Shown here: piece by piece, positions 22,723 through 34,769 of the stretch
Numbering within the stretch: position 1 is the first letter of the stretch
Layout: every line of letters begins with the position of its first letter
Assembly (NCBI GenBank): GCA_027924585.1
Contig: BSBM01000232.1
Coordinates: 30,204,001 to 30,268,000, forward strand
Length of the DNA: 64,000 nt
Direction: 5' to 3'
DNA from: Larix kaempferi
Lineage: Eukaryota; Streptophyta; Pinopsida; Pinales; Pinaceae
Made by a program: the position numbers and the translations under genes
The notes under the pieces: generated by a model
What the model was told of the DNA's origin: nothing
Databases searched by the model: none
The model's input: the letters and a program-made list of their open reading frames with translations, nothing else

Positions 22723-22809
22723 TGTCACGTCCCCACTAACCTCCATGGCCACGAGAGACCCTGGTACATTTTTTTTTCCCAAACCAGACTGAACACACAC
22801 ACAGTCGAA

Positions 22810-23210
22810 ATATCTTGGGTCCGCAATCCGAAACCCGCAATTACGAACCTGTAATCTGCAATCCGCAATCCGCAACAGTGGATCCACAATCCGCATTGCG
22901 AATGCGGAAATGTAGAATTTCCCACCAGGAAAACTTATCGTTCCACAATCCGCAACGGCGGACCCGCAATCAGCAATGCGAATGCGGAAACGCAGAATTT
23001 CCCACCAGGAAAACTTATCGTTCCACAATCTGCAATCCACAATGACAGACCTGCAATCTGTAATCCGCATTGCAGATGTGGAAACACAAAATTTCCCACC
23101 GAGAAAACTTATTGTTCCGCAATCCGCATTGCGGATGCGGAAATGAAGAATTTCCCACTGGGGAAACTTATCGTTCCGCAATCCACAATCCACAATTGCA
23201 GATGCGGGCT
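22810..23210. repeat. CCGCAATC-type degenerate minisatellite
   Basis: Built of short words (ATCCGCAAT, GGACCCGCAATC) punctuated by a conserved block AATTTCCCACCGGGAAAAC TTATCGTTCCGCAAT with irregular 57-94 bp spacing (near 22915, 22997, 23091, 23148). The 5' LTR has an expanded version (30470-31050). Frames on both strands here are translations of the repeat. Confidence 0.85.
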
Positions 23211-23954
23211 TGCGGAACCACACCCCTGCAATGGTAACCTTCAACACAACTTCTAAGGGGCATAACTTCTCCATCCTTTGTACAAATGAGACAAGGTCGG
23301 TACCGTTGGAAATATCTTGGAGAGCTCTATGCAATGGTGAAATCCCTGTCCCATCGAAGCACTCCTTCCATGTCAAATTTCTCACTGAAGATATATCCAT
23401 AACTCCACTTAAAGACTTCAACATTCTTCTTAACGTGACTTTCCCTTCCACCTGACCCACCGATGGGTTCTAAAACACTCCAGGACTTCCTCTCTTTTCC
23501 CAAGGATCAGATGTAAGAAAACAACTCATCTCCAAGTTAATCACACACATCATAACATGTAAAATGCATTAAATTAGGTCTAACAAATACATCTATCATA
23601 TGCAAGGCTTATAATGCATTAAACTCATGCAATACAATGATATTAATGTAACAATGAACTCAGTCCTTTACTCAGGCCTGCACATGACTTCATGTCAATT
23701 AAATTCATATAAAGATGCATTCCACTATTTCACAATTGAATATAAGAAATCATTTCATAACAATGAAACACCATCATTTAACATAACATGAAATACTTAT
23801 CTTTGAATTTCCGAAGCAATTGGCTAAGTGAGAGCAACGTTCCACCCAACCTTAGATCTCTGTCCAGCCTATACTCTTTCAGCTGAGAGATCACCCCCGA
23901 GCTGGGCTGTGTATCCACTAAGGAGGGCTATCAGGTTCTCTCATAGTCAAGGTT

Positions 23955-24315
23955 CCATCCCAATGCTAAGCCAATATGTAGTTGGTTTTATCAAGCATTC
24001 CAGGGAACCTACCCATTCTAAGCCAACCTACAGTGGGTTTATCAAGCATTTAGGGACACACTTGTCATGCTAAGCCAACTTCCAATTGGGTTTATCAAGC
24101 ATACCAATAGCAGGGTCATTCCAAGCCAGCATACAGTAGGGTTTGTTAAGCATGCTAGACAAGCTCATCAATCTAATCCAACCTGCAGTGGGTTTATCGG
24201 GCATACCAAGCAATACAATCATGCCAAGCCAGCATACCGTTGGGTTTATCAAACATATCAGACAAGCCGATCATGTTAAGCCAACTTGCAATGGGTTTAT
24301 CAGGCAAAAAGGGAC
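23955..24315. repeat. ~54-bp minisatellite in G LTR
   Basis: Seven to eight units of about 50-56 bp share CATGCTAAGCCAACCTACAG and TGGGTTTATCAAGCAT. The same array is at 36690-37035 in the other LTR. The near-multiple-of-three period leaves a plus-strand frame open, but I see no sign of a real product. Confidence 0.85.
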
Positions 24316-25433
24316 AATAAGGGAGGCATTGCTAAGCCAGTGAGCTCATCCACGGAGTTGTAGGCATCTCAACACTCAGTCAACCTAGAACCCACATTAC
24401 CTACCACATCCAACACAATGAAGATCCTCTTCTTTGCTGCATAGTCCCTCAAGGCCTCTTCCCTTCCAGTGCTATTCCAGGATGGGCATAGAAAGGTCCA
24501 GTCGCTAGTTCTATGAGACTTCAACCTTCACTGGGTTTATCAAGCAGCCCAACCTTCTTCCTCAGTTGAACAAGTGGACTCATTCTCGGCTTGCGGACGG
24601 GCTCTATTCCGCAATCTATCTGCTGTGATCCAGCTCAGGTTCCTACTGTTTCTCTATGCTGCCCAGGCTTGTAGTTTCCTCACGGGTTCTATCACTCTGT
24701 CATGGAGCACTTTGTCACCGGTAGACGGGGTTCACGCACATAGTTTCCATGGATTTCAACTCTCTAGTATTTCTATTACCCAGGGAAAACATGATTATAT
24801 TCAGGTTATACCACTCAGTTGGATCTGCGTATACAGGGATGTAGGAGCAAGATCTCTCTCTGAATTGATGGATTGTTAATATCCAGTGCATGAATGGATG
24901 AGGAATGAATGGATGTATTTCACCAAAACGATTAGTCAAAACGGGTTCTAGACGTTGAGTGTCTTCTAGGACAAGTAACCAAAGCCATGCCTTGCCATAC
25001 AAAATCACAGGCATGCTCCATACTCCATCGAATTCAGCAACAGGGTTCTCAACCACCCTATGCAACCAAATTAATGTCATCAGGGAGTTCGAACAGGTTC
25101 ACAGTCATACATGTGGCAACATGGGCAACCAATCCCATAACCCCCTCACCTCTCTCTAGTGGATACACGTGGCCCCTTCTCATTAGTTTCCTCCTTAGCC
25201 AACTTCTTGGTTATTTTATCCATTACTAATAATTACATCATTTATATTTCTTCATGGCTTAACATCCCATGAATAATCAAACTGTCCAAATACTTGCCTA
25301 AGCAATAATTCTTAAACATCCACTAGTGGGGCCTTGTCCTTGAGCTCCACACTAGGGTAAATACACACACTGCATTTATATACAGTATTTACATTGAAGC
25401 CAAATAACATCAATGGAAAAATGGGGTATTACA

Positions 25434-25447
25434 ACTCCCTCTCCCTT
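25434..25447 (-). promoter_or_regulatory. G polypurine tract
   Basis: The minus strand reads AAGGGAGAGGGAGT directly before the 3' LTR start TGTAATACC. Confidence 0.85.
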
Positions 25448-25449
25448 AA

Positions 25450-26744
25450 AATAACACCGTCCTCGATGTTCTCAAAACTGAACAAAAATGAAAATGCCTC
25501 TTTCATGGCATACTCTAGCTCCCACGTGGCCTCTTCTGGGATAAGGTTCCTCCATTGCACCTTTACCTACCCTATGGCCCTGTTCCAAAGCAAGGTAACC
25601 TTCCTGTCGAGGATGCATATAGGATCCACCTGGAACTCTCCTCTGGTTCCACCTGTATCACATGCTAATCAATGTTATGATTAGGATTATATATGTATTT
25701 CTTAAGCAAAGATACATGGAAAACATTATGAGCTTTCATATTAGTAGGAAATGCAATCCTATATGCAACTGGCCCTATCCTATCAAGGAATTCAAATGGC
25801 CCACAATATCTAGGTGCCAACTTGGCACAACTTCCCAACTTCATGGAACTCTTCCTTGGTTTCACTCTCAAGTAGACATGATCTCCAATCTGAAATTCCT
25901 TATGCGTTCTTTTCAGATCTGCATAACTCTTCTGCCTGTCCTATACTGCCTTCAAATTCTGCCTGATCTTCATAATCTCCTGATCCATCTCCTCAATCAT
26001 TTCTGGTCCAAGCACTACTCTATTCACTGGGTTGTCCTAGCTCACTGGAGTTCTACATCCTTTGCCATACAACACTTCAAAAGGACTCATCTTCGATGAT
26101 GCTTGATGTCCATTGTTGTAAGAAAATTCCATTAAGTGAAAATAGTATTCCCACTTGGATGGATTGTCCATCACATACATCCTTAACATATCTTCAAGAA
26201 TCTAATTTACTCTCTCATTCTGGCCATCTTTCTGAGGATGATAGGCTATACTGAAATTCAACCGAGTCCCCAACTCTTGGAACAATCTTTTCCAAAAATT
26301 GGATGTGAACTTCGTGTAATGGTTTGAAACTATTTCCTTAGGAAATCCATGCAATCTGAATATCTCTCTCATGAATATATCTGCAATGTCATTAGCCTTG
26401 TGGGTGGACTTGACTGGAATGAAATGAGCTACCTTTGATAGCTTGTCCACCACCACCATGATTGAATCATGTTTCTTCACTGTCATTGGAAACCCAGTTA
26501 TGAAATCCATAGAGATCACTTCTCACTTCCATTCTGGGATGGGAAATGGCTGCAACAATCCCACTGGATGTTGATGCTTTGCCTTGACCTGTTGACACTT
26601 ATGACATCTAGAAATGTACTCAGCTATGTCTTTCTTCATACCATGCCAAAAGTACTGCTTCCTTGCTCCTTTTATAGTCTTCTGATATCTTGGGTGTCCT
26701 GAGTATGGTCTTTGATGTATCTCATCCATCACCAACTTCTCCAA
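25450..26744 (-). pseudogene. G integrase with chromodomain-like tail
   Basis: From the right: an H2C2 zinc finger (residues H...H...CHKCQQVKA, 26744-26523), then the catalytic core at 26519-26202 (MISMDFITGFP, VVVDKLSKVAHFIP, HPQKDGQNERVN). A stretch with YNNGHQAS and PFEVLYG lies in broken frame, then GPFEFLDRIGPVAYRI...HNVFHVSLLKKY (25871-25665). A degraded tail near 25665-25450 resembles the chromodomain end of plant chromoviruses, thought to direct insertion to heterochromatin. The second catalytic Asp is Asn (VSNHYTKF). Several stops. Chromodomain assignment is weaker than integrase. Confidence 0.85.
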
Positions 26745-26843
26745 ATTTGCATTGTTTGGAATGTACAGTCTGGTATTCTAATAGATGAGAACATTACCCT
26801 CACCCAGTTGATATCTTGCATACTTTTTCTCTACAAAATTAAG

Positions 26844-27352
26844 CTACAATTTATCTTTAATATGAATATAGACCTCATCACTATATTGAGCCTCTAAAAT
26901 TCTTTCCTTCAAATCTGATTCACACCTACTTATTGCTGCAATGTGGAATCTCCTGTTGAGTGCATCAACAACCTTATTCTCCTTACCCTTGACATGCTTA
27001 ATTTCCAAATCGAATTCACAAAGAAAATCCATCCATCTAGTTTTCCTTGTATTCATATTTGGTTGGTCAAACAAGTATTTCAAACTCATATGATCAGTTC
27101 TGAGCTCAAATATCCTTCCCAAGAGATAATTCCTCCATCTCTTGAGAGCATGAACTATGGCTTCTAGCTCTAATTCATGGGTGGCATAGTTCCTTCATGG
27201 TCCTTCAACTTCCTTGACTCATAAAAAATTAAAAACCCTTCTTGCATTAGCACTCCACCGAGTCCTTCAATGTAGGCATCAGTGCATACCACAAAATCCT
27301 TACTCGGATATGCAATCTTCAAAACAGGTGCACTAGTAAGCAACTGTAACTA
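26844..27352 (-). pseudogene. G RNase H domain
   Basis: Follows the RT. Visible blocks are VCTDAYIEGLGGVLMQEG (27300-27240, with the catalytic TDA), then ELRTDHMSLKYLFDQPNMN, RKTRWMDFLCEFDLEIKHVKGKENKVVDALNRR (27122-26960). A stop after the first block splits it. Confidence 0.88.
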
Positions 27353-28257
27353 CTAGAAGCTTCTTTCACATTTTTCAGACCATGTGAATTTGTTGTCCTT
27401 CCTCTGCAATGAAGTAATTGGATGGGATATCTTGGAGAAGCATTCAATTAACATCCTGCAGTAACCAGCAAGGCCCATAAAAGATCTAACATCTACTGCA
27501 TTCCTTGGAGTGAACCAATCCATGATGGCCTCAATCTTCTCTGGATCTACTGCAATTCCCTTTGTTGATATAATATGACCCAAATACTGCACCTTCTCTT
27601 GATAGAAGTTACATTTAATCATATTAGCATACAGTTGGTGCTCCCTAAGGACTTGCAATACCATTCTCAAATGCTCATCGTGCTTTTCTTCATTCTTTGA
27701 ATACACAAGGATATCATCCAAGAATAAAATCACAAACTTATCCAAGTACTTGCTGAAGACACTATTCATGAGACACATGAATGTAGCAGGCGCATTGGTA
27801 AGACCAAATGGCACTATTGTAAATTCATAATTACCATACCTAGTCCTGAAGGATGTCTTATGAATGTCTTCTTCCTTTATCCTTACTTGATGGTACCCAG
27901 ACCTCAAGTTAATCTTCAAAAAAATCTAGCTTCCTTCATTTGATCAAACAAGTCATCAATCCTTGGCAAGGGATACTTGTTCTTAATTGTCACTTTATTG
28001 AGCTTCCTGTAATCAATACACAGCCTCAATGTTCCATCCTTCTTCTTAACAAACAACACTGGTGCACCCCATGGGGATACACTCGGTCTGATATATTCCT
28101 TTTCCATTAATTCCCACAGCTGCATCTTCAGTTCTACCAACTCCGGTGTGCTCATTCTATAAGGAGCTTTGGAGATGGGTGCTGCTCCTGGAACAAGATT
28201 AATGGACAATTCAATATCTCTCTTGGGTGGAAATCCTGGAACTTCATCTGGAAACAC
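27353..28257 (-). pseudogene. G reverse transcriptase
   Basis: First part at 28257-27916: [65 protein letters not shown]. Second part at 27919-27353: [37 protein letters not shown], the catalytic FLDDILVYS, then YLGHIIS and GLAGYCR. A frameshift at about 27917 joins the two. All RT core blocks are present, so this was a normal Ty3 RT before the shift. It copies element RNA in the particle. Confidence 0.92.
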
Positions 28258-28260
28258 ATC

Positions 28261-28770
28261 CTAAAAATATTGCAATATTTGGAATTCCTCTATCATGGGC
28301 CCCTTATATTCTAATGAGTTTGATATATGCACAGCATATAGCTGACAACCCTTTTTATAAAACTTCCTTAATTGCAGAGCTGAAATCTGTCTTACTGAAA
28401 CATGCTTTGGAATTCCTTTAACCAACCTTGGTTTTCCTTCATCATCAAGGCATTCCAGCGCTCTCTCATAACAGTCCACCTTGGCTCTATTCCTTTCCAA
28501 CCAATCCATGCCAATTAAGGCATCATATGATCCCAATGGTAATACATTTAATTCTGCATGTGTGAGGGTTCCATTCAATTCTATAGGACAATCCTTTACT
28601 ACTTCACTTACCTTTCTCTTGGTACCGATGGCTAATTGAACTAGCCAAGCTTCATTATGTCTTACCTTACCAAGAGAACAACTTTCAACTACCTTAGGAG
28701 ATACATAACTATGAGTAGACCCTAGATCAATAAAAAAAAAATAGGATGCTCATCAATCTTACCTGCAACC
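28261..28770 (-). pseudogene. G aspartic protease
   Basis: The minus strand contains the active-site region IDLGSTHSYVSPKVV near 28740-28700 (D-L-G where most retropepsins have D-S-G or D-T-G). The distal part follows: LNGTLTHAELNVLPLGSYDALIGMDWL and CYERALECLDDEGKP (28578-28440). A poly-A/T tract at 28730 shifts the frame at the active site. Confidence 0.8.
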
Positions 28771-28889
28771 TCCACTACTATTGATTGATGGTTTGCTTGG
28801 TGATCATCTAGTATTGCATAAATCCTAGGCGTTGCTCTTTCCATGTACCCTACTGTAGCTGCTCCTCTAACATTGTGCAAGCTCCTTGG

Positions 28890-29984
28890 TTTCTTCTTTG
28901 TAATTGGGAAATCTTTGAGTATGTGGTTTTCCCCACAACCCCAACACCGAATTGGCCCCATTGATGTTCTATCCATTGCTACAGCTGGCTTGAATTCTCT
29001 TCTTGTTGGCTGGCCTTGTGGAGATCTCCTCGGCTGATTTCTGAATGGTGGTTTGGATTCAACTTTATTCTGATCAAACCTTCCCTTGGGTTTACCTTAC
29101 ACTGGATGCACCTTTGCTTTACCTTTACCCTGCTCATAGAAATGCTCTGCCATCCTAATGGCTTCATCCAGGCTTGATGGATTTACAAACTCTATTCTAT
29201 CTCTGTAGCTTTGTGGTAGACTACCAAGGAAGCATTGGATCTTCACTCTTTCATCCTTGATGTAGTCTACGTATCTCATCAACTCCACAAACTTGTGGAC
29301 ATGTTCATCTATGGTGTTTTGTCCTAGCTTGATTTCATTAAACTCTTTTCTTTTGCTATCATAATACCTAGTTGATAGGTACTTCTCCTAGAAATATATT
29401 TGAAACCTTTCCCAGCTGACTCTTCTTTCATTGATTCCTTTCACTTGCATGAGGTGATCCCACCAAATAGAATCTCTTCCACTAAGGTTATAAATAACAA
29501 CCTTAGCCTTTTCATTCTCTAAATACTCATGCATTCTGAAGTACTTCTTCATTCCAAGAAGCCATGCCTCTGCTTCTTGACCTTCTTTCCTTTCACCATC
29601 AAAAGTGGGAGGTCTTGCCTTCCTGAATTCACCCTGTGGAATACCTTTGTGCCTCTTTATGCCCTTACTCTTGCTGGAAGTATGTCTTGGGCTCCCCTGA
29701 GAACCCTCAGAGTCATTTGACCCGCTAGAAGAAAACTTAGGAGAGGGTGTCCTGTGCCTTATTCTCACAGAACCCCTTCTAGGCCTAGGATTTCTTCTCT
29801 TAGAACGGCCCCTACACTGACTTTCTAAATTTATTTCCTCTCGGCCTTCATGGCTTGGGTTAGAACCACCATTAATCCTTTGCTGTAAGTCTCTAATACT
29901 CTGCAAAATGGACATGTTGATTTCATGTTGCTCTTCTTGTGCTTTCATCATTCGCTCATTAAAGCTTACCATAGTCTCAGCCAA
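28890..29984 (-). pseudogene. G gag with zinc knuckle
   Basis: Begins at ATG 29984 (MAETMVSFNERMMKAQ). A basic/Ser-rich N-terminus is followed by the retrotransposon gag domain (PPTFDGERKEGQEAEAWL, WWDHLMQVKG, then KFVELMRYV, LPQSYRDRIEF, LDEAIRMAE at 29288-29097). The zinc knuckle is near 28950 (CWGCGENHILKDF, last Cys replaced by Phe). An in-frame stop at about 29386 and another at 29097 break it. It packages the RNA in the virus-like particle. Confidence 0.88.
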
Positions 29985-30363
29985 GTTTGGGGTGTTACTT
30001 GCTCCCTTCTTCCATCAGACTCGGCCTCTGTATGTGCTTCTTGCACGTTCTCACCCAGCACATCATCTTCTGGTCCAAATGGGTCCTGCGCATCATTAAA
30101 AGTGACCATTCTCACACCTTTCTGTGCGTTGCCTTGTGATACGATTCATCTTACAACTGCTTCTATCTCCGTGCATATCAGATACATTCTATTAGATACC
30201 ACAAGCATACTAATAAACTCTCGCATACCCATTCAAACCTGGAATTATTCATTTGAACAATCAATTAATAAAACAAGTTCCTCAAAACCACGCCATGGGT
30301 GCATCTCTAGACCAACAATTCATGCATGATTCAGCCCAAACAACTCCTAGTGTCGCAACTGAA
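29985..30363 (-). other. G 5' leader
   Basis: Non-coding stretch between gag and PBS. Short open frames on the plus strand have no family match. Confidence 0.6.
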
Positions 30364-30375
30364 GCTCTGATGCCA
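30364..30375 (-). promoter_or_regulatory. G primer-binding site
   Basis: The minus strand reads TGGCATCAGAGC three bases from the LTR edge, an initiator-Met PBS with one transition. Confidence 0.82.
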
Positions 30376-30378
30376 CTC

Positions 30379-31218
30379 TGTCATGTCCCCACTAACCTCC
30401 ATGGCCACAGGAGGCCCTGATACATTTTTTTTTCCAAATCTGACTGAAGACACACACAGTCGAAATAGCTCGGGTCCGCAATCCACAAACCGCAATTGCG
30501 AACCCGCAATCTACAATGGCGGATCCGCAATCCGCATTGCGGATGCGGAAATGCAAAATTTCCCACCGGGAAAAATTATCGTTCCGCAATCCGCAATGGC
30601 AGACCCATAATCTGCAATCCATAATCCACATTGCGGATGCAGAAACACATAATTTCCCACCGAAAAAAGTATCGTTCCTCAATCTGTAACGGCAGAGCCG
30701 CAATCCGCAATTCGCATTGCAGATGCGAAAATGCAGAATTTCCCACCGGGAAAACTTATCGTTCCAAAATCCGCAATCCGCAATGGAAGACCCGCAATCC
30801 ACAATCCGCAATCTGCATTGTAGATGTGGAAATGCATAATTTCCCACCGGGAAAACTTATCGTTCCGCAATCCGTAATTCGCAATGGTAGACCTGCAATC
30901 CGCAATCTGCAATGGTAGACCCACAATCTGTAATCCACAACGGCAGACCCGAAATCTGCAATCCGCATTGCAGATGCGGAAATGCAAAATTTCCCATAGG
31001 GAAAACTTATCGTTCTGCAATCCGCAATCTACAATTGCGGATGCGGGCTTGCGGAACCACATCCCTGCAATGGTAACCTTCCACACAACTTCTGAGGGGC
31101 ATAACTTCTCCATCCTTAGTCCAAATGAGACAAGGTCAGTACCATTGGAAAGATCTTGGAGAGCTCTATCCAATGGTGAAATCCCTGTCCCATCAGATCA
31201 CTCCTTCCATGTCAAATT
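30379..31218 (-). repeat. G 5' LTR, first part with CCGCAATC minisatellite
   Basis: Starts TGTCATGTCCCC and matches 22723-23385. The minisatellite is longer here (30470-31050) with conserved blocks near 30557, 30650, 30738, 30838 and 30986. It ends ...GTCAAATT; the last AAATT (31214-31218) is N's target duplication. Confidence 0.88.
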
Positions 31219-32739
31219 TGTGATAATATGCAGTAGTATCTGACAGCTATAACAAGCCTCACACAAACTCTCAATAAGTTGGAAAGAAGAAGAGAAGAAT
31301 GCACTCAATAATCACTCATGAACACAAAAAATGGAGAATAGCAGTATCATACATCAGCTGTGAGCTGGAACTTTGAAAATTGAATACAATAATACAATAA
31401 CTGTGTAGAGAATTCGAATTAGCCAAGGAGGTCATTCGAATCATGCTCAAAGTCTAGCTTGGACAACATTGGAGACATCATCCAGTCAGTAGCATCAGTC
31501 ATAAATGGTAAATAGTCAGTCAAGTGAGTCTAACTAAACCATCTAGGCATAAATCAGGGGATGGAGACTCCAAGGAGGGCGCATGAGGCTGCCAGAAGAT
31601 CAAGTGACACTCCAGAACTAGCTAACTAGGAGCTACAGGAAGTTAGCATGAGCAATCAGTGGAAGAACTGCTCAATCAATGCACTAACTGACGGTCAGAC
31701 TCCTGGTAGGTGAGATAAGGCACTCTAACTTAATGATAAATGGTGGTAGGTGAGAAAAGGTGCACATGTCATGCAAAAGAGTCAAATAGGGCGCATCAAG
31801 TAGGTAGGAGGGCTATTGGGGGATGAAGAGAGGCTCTAGGGAGCTGAAAATAGGCTCTAGGTGCTGGGAGGACCACCAAGATGATGACTGGATGCATGCA
31901 TTTGCATGCAAATGCATACAGATGACCGAATGCATGCTATAGCTAGGGTTTTCACCCTAGCTTGTGCAAATGAGCACTTACTAAGGAGAAGGGCCTCCTT
32001 AGTAGCAGTTCAGTAAAACAGTAAAACAAAGTAAAATCTAAGCTAACATGTGCATCAACAGAAAATAAAAAGACAATAATATAATGGGAATTTTTATTTT
32101 GTATTAAAAATGAGAACAAAGTTATATTTACCTCAAATGTTGAGGTTGGTGGAGCTCTTGCAGTAGTCCAGGAGGGTTGCTTCTGTGCTCCAATGGGTTC
32201 CTTCTCCTTCTCCAAGGTGTTTAGATAATGGGCCAAAAGGGGCACTCAAATGGGAAGCTAGCTCAAATGGCGAGCTAGGGTTTCAAGAGTGATTTTGGCA
32301 GAGTGATGTTAGGATAGGTTGTGGATATGAAATGGGGAGCCTCCATCACCTATTTATAGGTTTTTAGTGGTGGAGTATTGACCTATGGTTTTTGGCACCA
32401 TATGGTTTAGGGTTTTTGCTTCCTTTTTCCCTCTTTTTCCTCTTTTTTATATTTTTTATTCCCTTTTATTTTGATTTTTGGGAATTTAGGGCCCTTTTAG
32501 AGGGTTTTTGCTATCTTTTGAGGAAATTTAAATTATTTTGGGGGAAAAGGGGGTTTTTTGGCCTTTTGGTGTCTTTTTAATGGTTTTTTTGAGGTTTTGG
32601 AGGAAAAGATGGTGGGAAAAAAAGACAAATGAGTCATGTGGTGAGGGAGATGAGGTAATGAGCACTTTTTAGGTGTTAACACATGCAAAATGCATGCATA
32701 CATGCAAATCTGAAAAATGATGGTGAGAATCTTCCAACA
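31219..32739 (-). repeat. N 3' LTR, full length
   Basis: 1521 bp. It contains a TATAAATA box on the minus strand (32351-32359) in a U3-like position and a CT/T-rich stretch at 32400-32640. The ~760 bp from about 31930 to 32690 are absent from the other LTR. Confidence 0.85.
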
Positions 32740-32755
32740 CCCCCCTGCAAGCTAT
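32740..32755 (-). promoter_or_regulatory. N polypurine tract
   Basis: The minus strand reads CTTGCAGGGGGG immediately before the LTR start TGTTGGAAG. Confidence 0.78.
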
Positions 32756-32934
32756 ACTATGAGGTAATAACTGAAAACTGAAAAATAAGGCCCTAGTGAC
32801 TAAGAACAAAGGTCACCCCATACAATCAATCTAAATAAACTAAGTGCGGAAATAGGGAAAACCCAGTGGGAAGAAATCCCTCCCTCAAAATAGACTGAAG
32901 GATTCTAATTTAGCATATCATCACTCACCCCAGA

Positions 32935-33354
32935 ATGAGGCAAGTGTCTTTGTTTTCTGAAGAAGGATCGATCGATATGAAATGGATTAGTAATGTGAGA
33001 AGGATGAAACCTTCCATTCCGAAAATCCGACCTGGTTCTTCTCTAATCATGTGTATCACCAACCAAATCACCAACAGATCAAAGAGTAATGGCTACCCAT
33101 TGAGGAAGAGGAAGATCATCAGGTTCTTGTGGATCTGGATCTCCCATTCGCTCATCTTCATCATCAGTTGCTAGATATTTAGATTCTTGTGTATCTGGAT
33201 CTAGCATTCTCTCGTCATTATCTCCATCTTCAGATTCTGAATCTGAAATCTCATGTGAAAAAGCTTTGCTCTTTTGCTCATCATCACTTCCAAACTATGA
33301 ATCTGAAATCTCATGTGAGGAAGCAAGTGCAACTGACTCATCATCACATCTGAA
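32935..33354 (-). pseudogene. N: repeat tail and copia pol-linker remnant
   Basis: Continues the upstream frame through two TAG codons. Three SHEI(L/S)DS copies about 60 bp apart (33240-33390) lead to an acidic stretch and LPQWVAITL...VGDLVGDTHD...RRTRSDF (about 33110-33000). The last words look like the linker before RT in copia Pol. Its presence just before the PPT suggests that an internal deletion removed the enzymes. Confidence 0.55.
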
Positions 33355-34769
33355 CTATGAATCTAAAATCTCATGTGATGAAACTTCACTCTCTTGATCA
33401 TCAATAAAAGGATGAGGTATCTTCCTCTTGGGAAGAAGTGGATCATGCTCCAAAAACATAATATGAAGATCATTATGGAGCATGTGAATCGAACCAACTG
33501 CGGTAGAATCAAAACCATGAATGTGTAGATAGTTCTTTGATATCTCCTTTGAACCAACATAGGTGAGATCATAACCAAAGGAACTATGACATGATGATGG
33601 TATCTTGGACTTCAAATCAGATCCAAGAATTGGAATATGGTTTCTCATGATCGTCTTTGAACCAACACTGGTGAGATCAAAACCAAAATCACAAAAAGGT
33701 GCATGATTCATGAACCCAAGCGAATGATGGAGTCTTCCATCTTCGGAGAAACTCTGAAAACATGTGCCAATGACCAAATAGGAGTCCAAAGAAGGAATTT
33801 GATCAAGGAGGGTGAATGCATCGCCTCCTAAATATGATGTTACCTCCAAAATACTCAGTGTGTCATCATCTTGCACATCAGCAAGCTCATGAGCTCCATG
33901 AAAGTGTTTGTAGTTCTTTGATATCTGCTTTGAACTAGCAGGGGTGAGATCAAAATAAAATGAACCATGACATAATGGTGATGACTTGAACTTCAAATCA
34001 GATCCAATAATTTGAGGATGGTTTCTTATGATCTCCTTTGAACCAACAGGGGTGAGATCTAAACCAAAATCACAAGGATATGCATGAGACTTGAAATCAA
34101 GTGAATGATAGATTCTTCCATCTTCGGTGAAACTCTGAAAACATGTGCCAATGACCAAATAGGAGTCCATAAGAAGATCTTGATCAAGGAGGGCGAATGC
34201 ATTTCCTCCCAAATCTGATTTTACTTCCAAAATGCTCAGTAGGTCATCATCTTGCACATCAGCAAGATCATGGGAAGTAGAGATTTCAAAGGTCTCTTCA
34301 ACTTCTAGAATAGTAACTGACATCTTTTGCTCAGAATTCGAATCAGAAGATGGATCAACTAAAACCATGTGTTGTATTTCGACTTTATCTTGAACAACTT
34401 CATCATGGGAGATTATGGAGGCCGAATCATGAATAGAGAGAGCACTTGAGGAAATATCGCTAGGCTTGTTTTCCAAATGGCTAGCATCAACCTCTTCCTC
34501 TTGATTTCCAAATAATCTATCCAATCTAGTCCATAGATCACTTGGATGTTCATCAAGATCAATGAGGTGGTGCATATTGGAATACATATTGATCCAAGGG
34601 CTCCGTCACAAGCATCAAGCCAATCTTCTTTCTCTCCATAGGAAGAAAAATCTCTCTTAATACCAATACACACATAAAAAAGATCATGTCTCTTCAGATA
34701 TGCAATCATCTTTGGTTTCCACTCATCATAGTTGAATGGAGAGAGAGAAGGAACTCCTTCCAGATCCAT
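33355..34769 (-). pseudogene. N gag N-terminus fused to a two-copy 127-residue repeat protein
   Basis: ATG at 34769 starts MDLEGVPSLSPFNYDEWKPKM, the typical beginning of a copia gag. A 1-nt frameshift near 34605 leads to a 410-codon frame (34587-33355) that begins with gag-like HPSDLWTRLDRLFG. From its residue 108 to about 358 there are two copies of a unit with period 127 residues (LADVQDDD...LSILEV...DSYLVIGTCFQSF...EDGR). Each unit holds two DLT(P/S/Y)xxSK sub-repeats. No zinc knuckle, protease or membrane segment is seen. The role is unknown; a structural or RNA-packaging part is possible. Confidence 0.75.

Larger units (their letters stand above)
22723..25433 (-). repeat. G 3' LTR
   Basis: About 2.71 kb, TGTCACGTCC...GGTATTACA. 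It aligns with 30379-31218 plus 36102-38152. The CCGCAATC minisatellite lies at 22810-23210 and the ~54-bp array at 23955-24315. Confidence 0.9.

Noticed and set aside
22815-24315. CRISPR-like appearance of regularly spaced repeats
   Set aside because: Spacing is irregular, 'spacers' are themselves repeats, the array lies in a plant LTR and recurs in the other LTR. It is a minisatellite.
22810-31243. Plus-strand open frames in the CCGCAATC arrays (for example 30631-30918, 30884-31243)
   Set aside because: They translate a minisatellite in LTR DNA, in several frames and on both strands, with repeated NPQSAIRN-type words. No coding signal.
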